Notes under the pieces: generated by a model
The model's input: the letters and a program-made list of their open reading frames with translations, nothing else
What the model was told of the DNA's origin: nothing
Databases searched by the model: none
Position numbers and translations under genes: made by a program
In this document: one piece after another, positions 1-8,961 of the stretch
Layout of the letters: each line of letters starts with the position of its first letter
Position numbering within the stretch: position 1 is the first letter of the stretch
Origin: Trueperaceae bacterium
GTDB lineage: Bacteria; Deinococcota; Deinococci; Deinococcales; Trueperaceae
Length of the DNA: 35,806 nt
Assembly: GCA_011390455.1 (NCBI GenBank)
Contig: JAABSI010000022.1
Location: 1 to 35,806, forward strand
Reading direction: 5' to 3'

Positions 1-397
1 GCACGGCGTACTGCCACATGCCGTACAGGAAGACGAACGGCAGGTAGTGGGCGCCGAGCGCGATCATGAAGGCCGGGTAGAACCACTCGAGCCGGTAGAG
101 CGCGGCGGCGCCCACCAGCGGAAGGTGGAGCGGCAGCACGAAGGCCGCCTGCATCGCCAAGCCGTTCATCGGGTGCCCGGGCGGCAGACCGGCGCGCCGC
201 CCCATGAGCCGCAGCGTCCCCTGGGTGAGCGGGAAGATGAGCACCCCGCCCAGCACCAGCACGGCGATCGCCGCGGTCGGCGTGCTCCACGTGGCGAGGA
301 TCGCCGAGGCGAGCCAAAGCACCCCCGAGACCAACTGGCCTGCGAAGCCGCCCAAGAAGGTCGTGCGCACGTCGCGTTGCGCGGTGCGGATGTCCAC
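1..397 (-). CDS. DUF7010-like small integral membrane protein (3' end cut by window)
   Basis: About 132 residues are visible; the C-terminus lies beyond base 1. The protein is mostly hydrophobic with about four membrane segments. It begins VDIRTAQRDVRTTFLGGFAG, followed by a stretch ending in GGVLIFPLTQGTLRLMGR, which resembles the DUF7010 family of uncharacterised bacterial membrane proteins; I recall this resemblance rather than having tested it. The GTG start at 397 is chosen because a GGAGGGGG ribosome-binding site lies about 5 nt upstream on the minus strand. The gene is downstream of, and on the same strand as, the large vWA protein gene, with 88 bases between them. No function is known or inferable. 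The alternative is simply an unclassified membrane protein. Confidence 0.72.
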   Translation of the reverse strand, partial: MDIRTAQRDVRTTFLGGFAGQLVSGVLWLASAILATWSTPTAAIAVLVLGGVLIFPLTQGTLRLMGRRAGLPPGHPMNGLAMQAAFVLPLHLPLVGAAALYRLEWFYPAFMIALGAHYLPFVFLYGMWQYAV

Positions 398-485
398 GCG
401 AACCCCCTCCAGGACCGCCGCGCGGTCCACCCCACAGCATCGCGCGCCCCCCGGGTGCGCGCCGAGGGGCGGATGCCTCCGGGGT

Positions 486-3400
486 TCAGCGCCCGGTCAC
501 CACGTTCACCGCGCCGTCGCCGGGCACGCGCGCTTCGAGCAGCTCGGTGCCGACCCGCACCCGGTAGCTGCCCGCCGGCAGCTCCACCGGGTCGCCATCG
601 ACCAGCCCGGTCGCGACGACCGTGCCGTCGAGCGCCAGCACCTGGTAGGGCACGGCCAGCGCGGCGAGGACCGCCTCGCGCAAGCCTGCGACGTCGTCCG
701 TCCCCACGTAGCTCGCGCCCACCGCCTCGGCGAGCGCCTCGAAGGCGGCGACGTCCTCGGGGTCGTCGAGCCCCAACGAGACGATCGACAGCTGCACGTC
801 CATCCCGGCCGCGCGCAAGCCCTCGACCGCTGCCTGCGGGTCGCCGTCGCACGACTCCACCCCGTCGGTGATCAGCAGGATCGACTTCGGCCCCGCCGAG
901 CCCGCCAGGTCCTCGGCGACCGCCTCGATCGAGGCGGCGATCGGCGTCTGCGAGAAGAGCTTGGGTTCGATCGCCCGCACCGCCGAGAGCGCGGCGTTGC
1001 GGTCGAGCGGGGCGAGCGGCAGGTCGAGGCGCGTCTCGCAGGAGTTGGGGGTGATGTGGCCGAAGGCGCGCAGGGCGAACGGGACGCCGTCGGGGAGGCC
1101 GGTCTGCACGAACTCCTCGAGCACCCCCTTGGCGACCTCGATGCGCGAGGCGCCCGAGGGCAGGCGCTGACCCATCGAGCCCGAGGCGTCGAAGATGACC
1201 TCGACCGCCGGTTGCGCCGCGTTCGCGCCGCGCACCACGCGCAGCGTGCCGGGGCCGGGCGGCGCCTCGTAGGCCGTGGTCACCTCGACGCGGTACGCCT
1301 TGGGCCGGCGCAGCAGGCAGGCCGTGCGGGCGAAACCGGCGTCGAGGTCGCCGACGCTGGTCGCCAGGCGGTAATCGCCGCTGCCGGCGTAGGCCCAACT
1401 CTGCATCAGGTCCTGGGCGGCGTCGGAGCCGGCGCTCGAGACCTCGAAGGTGAAGACGAGCGGGCGCACCCGTGCCAGCGATCGCCACAGCGCCGGTTCC
1501 GAGTTGTGGCCCCCGGTCTCGGCGTCCGTGATCAGCAGGATCGCGCGCACCCCGTCGCGCTGCTCCAGCGCGTCGCTCGCCGCGAGCAACGCGTTGATCG
1601 CGTCGCTGGAGCCGGCGCTGCGGTCGTACTCGGTGATCCCGCGCTGCGCGCGCTGCGGGTCGGCGCTCCAGTACGGCAGCAACCAGGTGATGTCGGGTCC
1701 GTCGAACACGCCGAGCTGCACGTACTCGCGCGCCGGGTCCAGGTCTTGGGCGAAGCGCGCGAGCGCGTTGTAGGTGACGGGGATGAACGGCCCCATGCTG
1801 CCGGAGTTGTCCCAGACGAACGCCACCGAGCGGCGCGGCTCCTCGAGCCCGAGCAGGTAGTCGCCGGGCTCGACGAAGGCGCGCAGCACGCGGACGTCGC
1901 CGTCCTCCTCGACGTCGTGGACCACCGCGGTCCCCGCGCCGTCGCGCAGCTCGTAGCGGATCGCCGGATCGCCGGAGAGGCGCAGCTCGAGCAGGTTCTC
2001 GCCCTCGGGCACCGTGACGCGCAGCCAGTCGACGTCCTCCGCCACCGCGACGGTGCCGGAGAAGGTGGCGCCGGAGCGCAGCGGCCGGGCGCGTTCGGGC
2101 CCGTCGTCGTCGACGCCATCCGTGTCGTCGTAGACGGCGACGGTGGCGTTGCGCCCGCCGCCTTCGTGGAACTCGAAGCTGGCCGCCCGGGTGTCGTACC
2201 CCCAGGCGCCGAGCGCCGAACGGTAGCCGGCGTCGGCGGGGCGCTCGAACACGCGCACCTCGCTGGGGAGGTAGAGGATCGAATCCGTGGCATCGTGGCC
2301 GGTCGCGTCGAAGCGGAGGTAGCGCACCCAGGTGGGCCCATCCAGGTCGAAGACGCTGTTGCCCGAGGCCGCCACCGGCCAGGTGCCGAGCTCGGTCCAG
2401 GGTCCGAGCGGGCCCTCGAGGCTGGACGAGACCGTCACCTGCGTCGCGCGGGTTCCGCGATCGCCGCCGTCGGCCGCCCACTCGACGCGCGTCGCCTGCG
2501 CCGCGCGGCCGTGCTGGAACCCGACGACGAAGGTCACGGCGTCCCGGCGGCCGTCGACCGTGACGTTCGAGGACGTCGCGTCGAGGATGCGGTTGCGCGG
2601 GTGGAACGCTGGTTCGCCCCACACCACCTGACCGCCGGCCGACGGGGCGGCGAGGTTGCGCTCGCCCAGGTCGGTTCCGTCGTCGCCGATGAGCTGCCAG
2701 GAACCGAGATACGGGCGGTCGCCGCCCCCCTGCGTGTCGAGGGGCACGAGCCGAGCGAAACGCGCGGTCACGGGCGCGTCGAACACGAAGGACTGCGCCA
2801 CCCGCGCGGCCTTCAGCTCGCCGGCGAAGGTGCGCTCGTACGTCGCGCCGTCCAGCGAGGTCCACACCTCGAAGCGCCGCAGCTGATCGCGCACGCCAAC
2901 GCTCGTCAGCGGGTGCAGCACGGTGCCGACGAGGCGCACCGGAGCACCGCCCGCGAGCTCCACCTCCACCGGTTCGTCGGCCCTGCGAGGCACGCCCACC
3001 GAGGGGGCGACGCGCCCGTCGAGCACGCGGGCGAGGCGCCCGTTCGGGTCGTCGATCGCCCGCGCGCCGAGGGCGGTCCAGGCGACGTCGAAGCGCCCGA
3101 GCAGCGGTTCCGGGAGCGGCCACAGGGTCGTCGGCGCGATCGGCGGCGCCTCGCACACCGGCACGAGCGTGCGGGTCGCGGTGGCGAGCCCGAGCTCGTC
3201 GCGGGCGCCCAGCGTCCAGCGCAGCGGCAGGTCGTCGCGCAGGTCCGGCGGCAGCACCGCCGCGACCGGTACCTCGGCGCGTCCACCCGCGGGGACGTCC
3301 ACCTGCGCCGGCGCCTCGATGCGCGCGTCCGGGAGGTTGAGCGCGGCCTCGAGGTCGAAGGTGCGCGCGGTGTCGCTCGCGTTCTCGACGACGAGCGTTC

Positions 3401-5750
3401 CGGACACCCGTTGGCCGTCGACGCCGAACGCCTGAACGGCGTCGAACTCGGCGTCGAACGCCACCCGCGCGCGCGGGTCGCCGTTCGGCGCCGCGAGCTG
3501 GTCGGGCCGGGGGGCAGGGTCGAAGGTCGCTTCGAGGCGGTAGGTCCCGTGGCCGCGCACCCGCAGGGTTTGGTCCGTGTTCGGTGCCAGGTCGATCTCG
3601 AATCGGCCGTCGGCGTCCGGGCGCAGGCCCGTGGCCCTGTCGTCCCTCAGGAGCGAGAGCGTGGAGCCTTCCGGGAGGTCGGCGAGCAGGCTGAGCCGGC
3701 CGCCGTCCGCGAAGCGGGGTAGGCGGTAGTGGTCGCCGTCGCCGATCTCGCCGACGTGGCCCGACCAGGCCGACTCGGCGGGCCAAGGCGCGGCGGTCTC
3801 GGGCGTGTCGTTGGGCTCGAGGTCGGCGGGGCGCGCGAGCGGGTCGGGCAGGGTGAGGCGCAGCTGGTACCAGCCGCCGGTGCTCGCGCGGTCGAAGACG
3901 CTGACGTCGTAGGAGCCGGCGAGCAACCGCCGCTCGAACCAGGCGACGCCGCCCGGCTCCAGGGGCGTCGCGCGCCCGCCGAAGGGCGCCAGGTCGAAGG
4001 CGACGGACGCCCCTTCGGGCGAAGCGAGCTCGAGCCGCACGACCTGATCCTCGGCCAGGAAGAAGCGGTACGTGTCGCGATCGCTCCGGCCGGCGACGCT
4101 GCCGACCCGCACGACGCCGGCGACGAGGACCTCGGCGCGGCTGACGTCGTCGTTCGGCTCCGACTCGAGGACCCCGGGCGGCGGCGGCGGCCCGGTGGCC
4201 ACCGGATCGTCGGCCGGTGGCGCCGCGGGAGTGGCCGGAAGGGGTTCGGGCGGCGCGGTCGCTGCGCTCGGATCGGGCGCGGGCGGCTCGGGGGCGGGTC
4301 CTTGCGGCAGCAGCCGCAGCGCGTAGGTGCCCGTGTCGCCGCGCACCTCCACGAAGTGATCGCCCGGCAGCAGGACCAGCTGGTCGAGGCGCGCGCGCCC
4401 CGACTCGCGGACGCGGGCCAGCTCGCTGCCGCCGATCGAGTAGACGGCCAGCTCCGTCAGCCCCTCGCCGATCGCCTGGACGCGCCATGCCTGAGGGGCC
4501 CCCTCGACGGAGAAGCGGAAGACGTCGCGGTCCTGGGCCGTGAATGTGCCGCGCACGGTGAGGTCGTCGGAGAGGCGGTCGAGCGTGGCGAGCGTGTCGT
4601 TGGGCTCGCGCTCGTAGCCGTCCTGCAGCGCCTCGCCCGCGGCGAAGCGGAGCGTGTAGGGGTCGGTCGTCCCGTGCGAGACGTAGAGGTAGTAGCTCCC
4701 TTCGGGCAGCGTCAGCCCGCGCAGCACGCCACCGTTCCCGCTCCGCCGTTGGAGCTCGTTCCGATCGCCGTCGTGGAGCCGCACGTCGACGCGCTCGGAG
4801 GTCTCGACGTGCAGGTCCCACGGCCGGCCCGCCTCGTCGGGTCCGATGTCGAAGACGTAGTAGTCGGCGTCGGTGCCGGTGCCCCGCAGCGGCCGGTCGA
4901 GGCGCAGCAGGTTCGCCTGGTCGAACGAATCGTTCGGCTCGATCTCGTCGCCGTCGGTGACGGTGCCCGTCGCGACGGCGGCGAGCGTGAACGGACCGGA
5001 GCCCTCCACGACCAACCGATGCGCTCCTTCCGTGAGGCCGAGGCTCCGGAGGTCGGCGCGGCCGTCCGCTCCGGAAGTGGCACGGCCGATGCGCGCGCCG
5101 TCGGGGTCGAGCAGCTCCAGCGTCAGCGTCGTGCCCAACGCGCCCTGCGCCTCGACCGCCCACCTCGAACCGGCCCCCTCGGCATCGAGGGTCCAGGCGA
5201 GCTCGGTGCGCCCGTCCAGCACGCCGTAGCTGGCGAAGGCGCCGGCGGCGTCCAAACGCTCGAAGGCGGTGCGCCCGCGGGAGAGCGCGTCGCCTGCCCG
5301 CAGGTGGAGCACGTACTCGCCGCCGCCGCCGGACTTCGAGAACCCCAAGAGGTAGCGTCCGGGCGCGATCAGGAGCGGTCCGCTGCGGACCTGGCGGCCG
5401 TCGGGGGTCCCAAGCGTCATCAGCGTGTCCGCGCCCGTCACGTCGCCGTTGGCCGCCATCTCGACGCGGACCACGTCGAGCTTCGTCAGGTGTCCCGGGA
5501 AGCCGTCGAGCTCGAGGTGCCAGACCCGCTCCGACGCGTCCTCGTCCACCTCCCACCACCACGCGTCCTGGTCGTCCCCCTCGAGCGCGCCGACCAGGCA
5601 GCTCCGCCCGTCGAGCGGCGTCGCGGTCGCCGGCGCGTCGTTGGGCTCGACCTCGAGCGCGCAGTTCTGGGCGAACGCGGTGGGGATGAGCGCGAGCACC
5701 GTGGCGAGCAGGACGGGCAGCGCGCGCCGGAGGGGGCGGGGGTGCAGCAT
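486..5750 (-). CDS. Very large secreted protein: PPC-type repeats, discoidin-like segment and two von Willebrand factor A domains
   Basis: 1754 residues. A clear Sec signal peptide (basic LRR, hydrophobic core, AFA cleavage near residue 27) places it outside the cytoplasm. Between about residues 30 and 720 the EPND-type motif that opens pre-peptidase C-terminal (PPC) beta domains recurs at least five times (near 33, 271, 381, 533 and 645), with a Pro/Ala-rich linker near 480-530. A discoidin (F5/8 C)-like region follows around 930-1150. Two vWA domains close the protein, with MIDAS motifs DNSGS near 1312 and DASGS near 1519, both matching DxSxS and so probably metal-binding. The ATG at 5750 is preceded by GAGGAG and fits the signal peptide; the same frame stays open upstream without coding character. 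vWA and PPC domains usually mediate adhesion or protein-protein contacts; no catalytic domain is seen. A surface adhesion or scaffold role is inferred. Confidence 0.9.
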   Translation of the reverse strand: MLHPRPLRRALPVLLATVLALIPTAFAQNCALEVEPNDAPATATPLDGRSCLVGALEGDDQDAWWWEVDEDASERVWHLELDGFPGHLTKLDVVRVEMAANGDVTGADTLMTLGTPDGRQVRSGPLLIAPGRYLLGFSKSGGGGEYVLHLRAGDALSRGRTAFERLDAAGAFASYGVLDGRTELAWTLDAEGAGSRWAVEAQGALGTTLTLELLDPDGARIGRATSGADGRADLRSLGLTEGAHRLVVEGSGPFTLAAVATGTVTDGDEIEPNDSFDQANLLRLDRPLRGTGTDADYYVFDIGPDEAGRPWDLHVETSERVDVRLHDGDRNELQRRSGNGGVLRGLTLPEGSYYLYVSHGTTDPYTLRFAAGEALQDGYEREPNDTLATLDRLSDDLTVRGTFTAQDRDVFRFSVEGAPQAWRVQAIGEGLTELAVYSIGGSELARVRESGRARLDQLVLLPGDHFVEVRGDTGTYALRLLPQGPAPEPPAPDPSAATAPPEPLPATPAAPPADDPVATGPPPPPGVLESEPNDDVSRAEVLVAGVVRVGSVAGRSDRDTYRFFLAEDQVVRLELASPEGASVAFDLAPFGGRATPLEPGGVAWFERRLLAGSYDVSVFDRASTGGWYQLRLTLPDPLARPADLEPNDTPETAAPWPAESAWSGHVGEIGDGDHYRLPRFADGGRLSLLADLPEGSTLSLLRDDRATGLRPDADGRFEIDLAPNTDQTLRVRGHGTYRLEATFDPAPRPDQLAAPNGDPRARVAFDAEFDAVQAFGVDGQRVSGTLVVENASDTARTFDLEAALNLPDARIEAPAQVDVPAGGRAEVPVAAVLPPDLRDDLPLRWTLGARDELGLATATRTLVPVCEAPPIAPTTLWPLPEPLLGRFDVAWTALGARAIDDPNGRLARVLDGRVAPSVGVPRRADEPVEVELAGGAPVRLVGTVLHPLTSVGVRDQLRRFEVWTSLDGATYERTFAGELKAARVAQSFVFDAPVTARFARLVPLDTQGGGDRPYLGSWQLIGDDGTDLGERNLAAPSAGGQVVWGEPAFHPRNRILDATSSNVTVDGRRDAVTFVVGFQHGRAAQATRVEWAADGGDRGTRATQVTVSSSLEGPLGPWTELGTWPVAASGNSVFDLDGPTWVRYLRFDATGHDATDSILYLPSEVRVFERPADAGYRSALGAWGYDTRAASFEFHEGGGRNATVAVYDDTDGVDDDGPERARPLRSGATFSGTVAVAEDVDWLRVTVPEGENLLELRLSGDPAIRYELRDGAGTAVVHDVEEDGDVRVLRAFVEPGDYLLGLEEPRRSVAFVWDNSGSMGPFIPVTYNALARFAQDLDPAREYVQLGVFDGPDITWLLPYWSADPQRAQRGITEYDRSAGSSDAINALLAASDALEQRDGVRAILLITDAETGGHNSEPALWRSLARVRPLVFTFEVSSAGSDAAQDLMQSWAYAGSGDYRLATSVGDLDAGFARTACLLRRPKAYRVEVTTAYEAPPGPGTLRVVRGANAAQPAVEVIFDASGSMGQRLPSGASRIEVAKGVLEEFVQTGLPDGVPFALRAFGHITPNSCETRLDLPLAPLDRNAALSAVRAIEPKLFSQTPIAASIEAVAEDLAGSAGPKSILLITDGVESCDGDPQAAVEGLRAAGMDVQLSIVSLGLDDPEDVAAFEALAEAVGASYVGTDDVAGLREAVLAALAVPYQVLALDGTVVATGLVDGDPVELPAGSYRVRVGTELLEARVPGDGAVNVVTGR

Positions 5751-5805
5751 GGTGAGGCTCCTCGACGGAACGGGAGGGGGACGGGGTCGGCAGGTCGGTG
5801 CCGGC

Positions 5806-5811
5806 ACGGTA
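5806..5811 (-). promoter_or_regulatory. Candidate -10 box for the vWA protein gene
   Basis: On the minus strand this reads TACCGT, matching TANNNT, about 55 nt before the ATG at 5750. No convincing -35 is visible. It is the best candidate in the 173-base gap between this gene and the acetyltransferase gene; nothing else was recognised in that gap. Confidence 0.35.
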
Positions 5812-5923
5812 TCGCTTGGGGGGCGCGCAGTGCGTGGACGAACGCACGCCGACCGGCGATCGGCGCGCCGTGGACGCGTCCTGCGACCTCGGTGGTGCCG
5901 TGGGGCCGACCGCCGAAGCTCCT

Positions 5924-6532
5924 TCAGCCGGTCGGCGCGGCGTGTACGTGGAAGCGGCGGGCGCCGTCGCGACTCTCGAGCGCGGCCACCTCGACCAACC
6001 CCAGCGCCTCGAGGTGGCCGCGGCGCGCGTGCATCCCGCGGCGGCTCCCCCAACCGGGGCGGCGGAACGGCCAGGTGTCGTGGAGCCAGCCGCGCACCGA
6101 CGCGAGCACGCGCGGCTCGACGTCGTCGGGCAGGTCGGCGCGCAGCCAGAGTTCGACGCGGACGTCGCAGGTGGCCAGCGCGGCCCGGGTGGCGTCGTCG
6201 ACGACGTAGGCGTCCAGGAAGGGGGCGGTCGGTTCGAGGTAGAGCGAGCCCAGCACGCGCGTGCCCGTCGGGTCCCACACCGTGTAGCCGTAGGCGGTCC
6301 CCGCCGCGGCGTCCTCGAGGTGGCCGGCGAGGTCGTCGACGTTCTCTTCGAGGGTGAAGCCCTCCTCGGGCCAGGCGCCGTCGCACCAGATGCGCAACGC
6401 CTCCTTGGAGGCCATCACCGCCTCGTAGTCGGCGACGGCGTCCTCCGCGCGTTGGCGGCGCAGCCAGGCGTCGGCGGTGCGGAGTTCGGTGGGCGGGAGC
6501 GCGCCAGGGGGGAGGAGCGGAGCGTCGGCCAT
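5924..6532 (-). CDS. GNAT-like N-acetyltransferase
   Basis: 202 residues, soluble. The stretch from about residue 38 (YEAVMASKEALRIW) through WP, FTLEEN, DLAGHLED and YGYTVWDP to VLGSLYLEP near 105 follows the layout of a group of GNAT acetyltransferases that transfer an acetyl group from acetyl-CoA to an amine. The region after it (VRGWLHDTWPF) is also typical of the group, but I cannot point to a clean acetyl-CoA pyrophosphate-binding loop, so activity is not proven. The substrate is unknown. The ATG at 6532 is the only plausible in-frame start and has no strong ribosome-binding site. It lies 83 bases downstream of the membrane/propeller gene with an 18-base tandem repeat between them, so co-transcription is possible. 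Confidence 0.68.
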   Translation of the reverse strand: MADAPLLPPGALPPTELRTADAWLRRQRAEDAVADYEAVMASKEALRIWCDGAWPEEGFTLEENVDDLAGHLEDAAAGTAYGYTVWDPTGTRVLGSLYLEPTAPFLDAYVVDDATRAALATCDVRVELWLRADLPDDVEPRVLASVRGWLHDTWPFRRPGWGSRRGMHARRGHLEALGLVEVAALESRDGARRFHVHAAPTG

Positions 6533-6556
6533 GTCCGCGCCATCATGCGACGGGAT

Positions 6557-6610
6557 CCACCGTGCGGTGGGGTCCCACCGTGCGGAGGGGGCCCACCGTG
6601 CGGTGGGGCG
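6557..6610. repeat. Three tandem 18-base units, each an imperfect palindrome
   Basis: The core CCACCGTGCGG occurs at 6557, 6575 and 6593, giving an exact 18-base period. Most copies continue into TGGGG, so each unit can pair CCACCG with CGGTGG as a very tight hairpin; the middle copy has GGAGG instead. The array fills most of the gap between two minus-strand genes, just upstream of the acetyltransferase start. It could be a protein-binding array, an RNA processing or stability element, or a simple-sequence expansion. Confidence 0.8.
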
Positions 6611-6615
6611 ACCGG

Positions 6616-8448
6616 TCACGGCGCCCCGTCCGCGAAGCGCAACACGAAGGCTTCCTCGAGCCCCATGGGATCGAGGGTCGTGGCCAACGCACCCTCGGTC
6701 GCACCCCCGACGACCGCGCCCCCCGACCACGCGAGCGCTCCGACGTAGTCGGCGCGCGCGCTCCCGAAGGTCCGTCCGTTCGCCGGCGTGCCGTCCGGCG
6801 CGTAGCGCTGGAGGAACGGACCGCGGCCCGCCACCACCGCCGCGCCGGCGTCGTCGACGGTCAGGTGCGTGCCCCGCTGCCCTTCGGGGAACGCGGTCGT
6901 CCAGAGCGTGCCGCCGGTGGCGTCGTCCAGCGCGTGCAGCGCCCCGTCGACCAGGAACAGGGTCGTGCCCGGCGTCGGCGACGCGATCGCGGCCGTGCTC
7001 GAGGCGAACGGTCCGAGCTCCCAGCGCGGCGTGCCATCGACGTCGAGCGCGTGCAGGACCGGGCTGCGGATCCCCCCGGCGGCGTCGGCGAGGCGCACGA
7101 CCAGCGTCGGCCGACCCAGGGCGTCGAGCGTGACCGCATGCGCCTCGGCCACCCCTTCGGCGGGCGCGACCGTGTGCGTGGCCTCGAGCGTCCCGTCCGG
7201 TGCGTAGGCCGCGAGGATGGCGATGGTGTGGCCAGGTGGACCTTCGGTCCAGGCGACCCACGTCCGACCGGTGGCGTCGAGCGCGATCGCGGCGCCTTCG
7301 GCCAAGGTGCCGGGGGCCGTCGGTCCGACCACCGTGCCGGCGTCCACCTCACCGCCGACCGGCCAGCGCCACACGACCGCCTCGGTGTCGACGCCGACGT
7401 CGGCCGATTTCCGCGAGCCGACCGCCACGACCGTCCCGTCCGCCGCCACCGCCAGGTCGCGGACGCGGCCCCCGCGTTCGCCGGTGACGAACGCGCTCGC
7501 CACCTCGCTCGCGGCCGCGTCGAGGCGCACGAGCAGGTCGTAGCCGCCGTAGCCATCGAGCGCGGCGACGACGTCCGCGCTGCCCGGCACCGGCGCGAGC
7601 GCGACGACGTCGCGGGCGACGTCGTGGCGGTACTGGCGAGCGGCGGCGTCGCACGGGCGGGCGTGCACGAGCGCCGAGACGGAGCCGTGTCCGCCGTACG
7701 GGGTCGGGGTCGCGCCGACCCCGCCGGAGTGCACCGCGACGACGTCGAGCGTGCCCGGGACCGCCACCTCGAGGTTCACGATCGGCGGCGCGAAGGCGGT
7801 GGGCGGCCAGGCGTTCAAGACGCCTCGGTCGGGAGGCTCGTCGGCGTCGCCGCGGTAGCCGAGCCAGGCGACGCGGACCTCGTCGCCCTCGCAGACGACG
7901 GCCGGCTCGAGGGTCACGGACACCCAGGGTCCCGGGGGCGCGCTCGTGGCGAGGGTGGCGACGACCGCCCCCGCGAGCAGCGCGCCGCGGCGCGCGAGGT
8001 CGAAGGCCCGGTGGTGCGCGGGGTGGGGGCGCGGGGCCACCGGCGTCCGAAGCGCAGCGACCGCGAGGGTCCAACCGAGCGCGGAGCCGACCAGCACGGC
8101 GACGACGTCGAGGGGATCGAAGGTCCCGCGGTGGGCGTAGCTGGCCGGATGGAACCGGTGCGCGCCCGGGCCGTCCGGGAACAGGAGCGCTGCGAGCCAC
8201 GGGTGTTGCAGGGCCTCCGTCGCGAGCACGGCGACGGTCCAACCGACCGCCGCACCGCGCCGCGCGCGTGCACCGCGCGCGAGGGCGGTCCCGGCGAGCA
8301 CGAGGCCGGCGGCGAACCAGAGCGAGGGCCACGCTGCAGCCAACGCGACGAGCGTCGCGGGGGCGTCGGGGCGGGGCCCCACGTAGGCGAGCGCACCGAT
8401 CGCGACGAGCGCCGAGGCGCCCGGTAGCGTGGCTAGGTTATTGAGCAC
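6616..8448 (-). CDS. Membrane protein with VanZ-like N-terminal region and extracellular beta-propeller-like C-terminal region
   Basis: 610 residues from the GTG at 8448, which follows GGAGG at a suitable distance; the frame runs further upstream but loses coding character there. The first ~200 residues hold four or five membrane segments. The segment FDPLDVVAVLVGSALGWTL resembles the conserved D-x-N/V-x-x-G-x-x-x-G helix of VanZ-like proteins. From about residue 210 the chain becomes a series of short beta-rich repeats such as VAADGTVVAVGSR, ALDATGRTWVAW and TLDALGRPTLVVR, ending in an outer-blade-like segment, as in SBBP or PQQ-like propellers. The membrane region probably anchors a large exported sensor or binding domain. 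No catalytic residues are recognisable, and the function is unknown. Confidence 0.75.
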   Translation of the reverse strand: MLNNLATLPGASALVAIGALAYVGPRPDAPATLVALAAAWPSLWFAAGLVLAGTALARGARARRGAAVGWTVAVLATEALQHPWLAALLFPDGPGAHRFHPASYAHRGTFDPLDVVAVLVGSALGWTLAVAALRTPVAPRPHPAHHRAFDLARRGALLAGAVVATLATSAPPGPWVSVTLEPAVVCEGDEVRVAWLGYRGDADEPPDRGVLNAWPPTAFAPPIVNLEVAVPGTLDVVAVHSGGVGATPTPYGGHGSVSALVHARPCDAAARQYRHDVARDVVALAPVPGSADVVAALDGYGGYDLLVRLDAAASEVASAFVTGERGGRVRDLAVAADGTVVAVGSRKSADVGVDTEAVVWRWPVGGEVDAGTVVGPTAPGTLAEGAAIALDATGRTWVAWTEGPPGHTIAILAAYAPDGTLEATHTVAPAEGVAEAHAVTLDALGRPTLVVRLADAAGGIRSPVLHALDVDGTPRWELGPFASSTAAIASPTPGTTLFLVDGALHALDDATGGTLWTTAFPEGQRGTHLTVDDAGAAVVAGRGPFLQRYAPDGTPANGRTFGSARADYVGALAWSGGAVVGGATEGALATTLDPMGLEEAFVLRFADGAP

Positions 8449-8560
8449 GGCCACCTCCGGCGCCAGTCTGGCCGGGGGGTCGTCAAAGCACCGTGAACGA
8501 CGCGGGAGGGCCGATCGCGGGCGGCGGTCGGCGCTGCGGCGCCGGCCGCGCGCCGTCCCG

Positions 8561-8566
8561 TAGGAT
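8561..8566 (+). promoter_or_regulatory. Candidate -10 box (TAGGAT) heading the nos-type operon
   Basis: TAGGAT matches TANNNT and ends 9 nt before the ATG at 8576. Transcription would begin at or next to the start codon, so the first gene is probably leaderless or nearly so. No Shine-Dalgarno sequence lies in the nine intervening bases. No clear -35 is visible. Confidence 0.5.
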
Positions 8567-8575
8567 GCACCCGAG

Positions 8576-8920
8576 ATGACCCGCCGCCTCGCCCTCGCGC
8601 TCCGCACTGGCGCCCGCACGGCGCTCGCCGTCCTGCTCGTGCAGGCGGCGGCCGCGGTGGCGCTGGCGGCCGCGCTGCCCGAGGTGGGCCACGTGCATCC
8701 GGCCGGGACGCCGGCGCACGTCCATGCCCTGGTGGAGGTCGGAGGGCTCGCGGTGCCGCCGGAGCCGCGCGCGCAGGCACCTCGACCGATCGCGGTCGCG
8801 GTGCGCCGCGCGCGGCTCCGGCGGCCGACCGCGCGGCCGCGCGACCTGAGGCGGACGCGGTGGGGGCGGGCACCGCCGGCGAGGGGCGCGGACCGCCCCG
8901 TCGTCGCGCGCGCCGCCTGA
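8576..8920 (+). CDS. Small exported His-containing hypothetical protein at the head of the nos-type operon
   Basis: 114 residues. The N-terminus (MTRRLALALRTGARTALAVL, then an Ala/Val-rich core to about residue 34) is a signal peptide or membrane anchor. Directly after it comes GHVHPAGTPAHVH, which offers four histidines within 13 residues and could bind a metal such as copper. The rest is Arg/Pro-rich and has no recognisable fold. I know of no family match. Reality of the gene rests on the promoter-like box in front, the signal peptide and the position 106 bases before a copper-related operon; the Arg/Pro-rich tail is the kind of sequence high-G+C DNA also yields by chance, so confidence is moderate. 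Confidence 0.55.
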   Translation: MTRRLALALRTGARTALAVLLVQAAAAVALAAALPEVGHVHPAGTPAHVHALVEVGGLAVPPEPRAQAPRPIAVAVRRARLRRPTARPRDLRRTRWGRAPPARGADRPVVARAA

Positions 8921-8961
8921 GCTCGGCGCGCCCCCTTCCCCCCGCGGACCCCGAGGACCGT

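Noticed and set aside
166..5847. Very long open frame on the minus strand, Arg/Ala/Pro-rich, covering the vWA protein
   Set aside because: It is a shadow of the real frame: its composition is dominated by Arg, Ala, Pro and Gly, with no domains, while the overlapping frame shows a signal peptide, PPC motifs and MIDAS motifs.
3729..6209. Long plus-strand frames opposite the vWA and acetyltransferase genes
   Set aside because: No domains or start signals; they mirror the real minus-strand genes.
6541..6615. CRISPR array from the 18-base repeats
   Set aside because: The units are directly adjacent without spacers and no cas gene is in the window.
8449..8575. Minus-strand TTTGACG as a -35 for the membrane/propeller gene
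   Set aside because: No TANNNT box lies at 16-18 bases from it, so the promoter cannot be supported.
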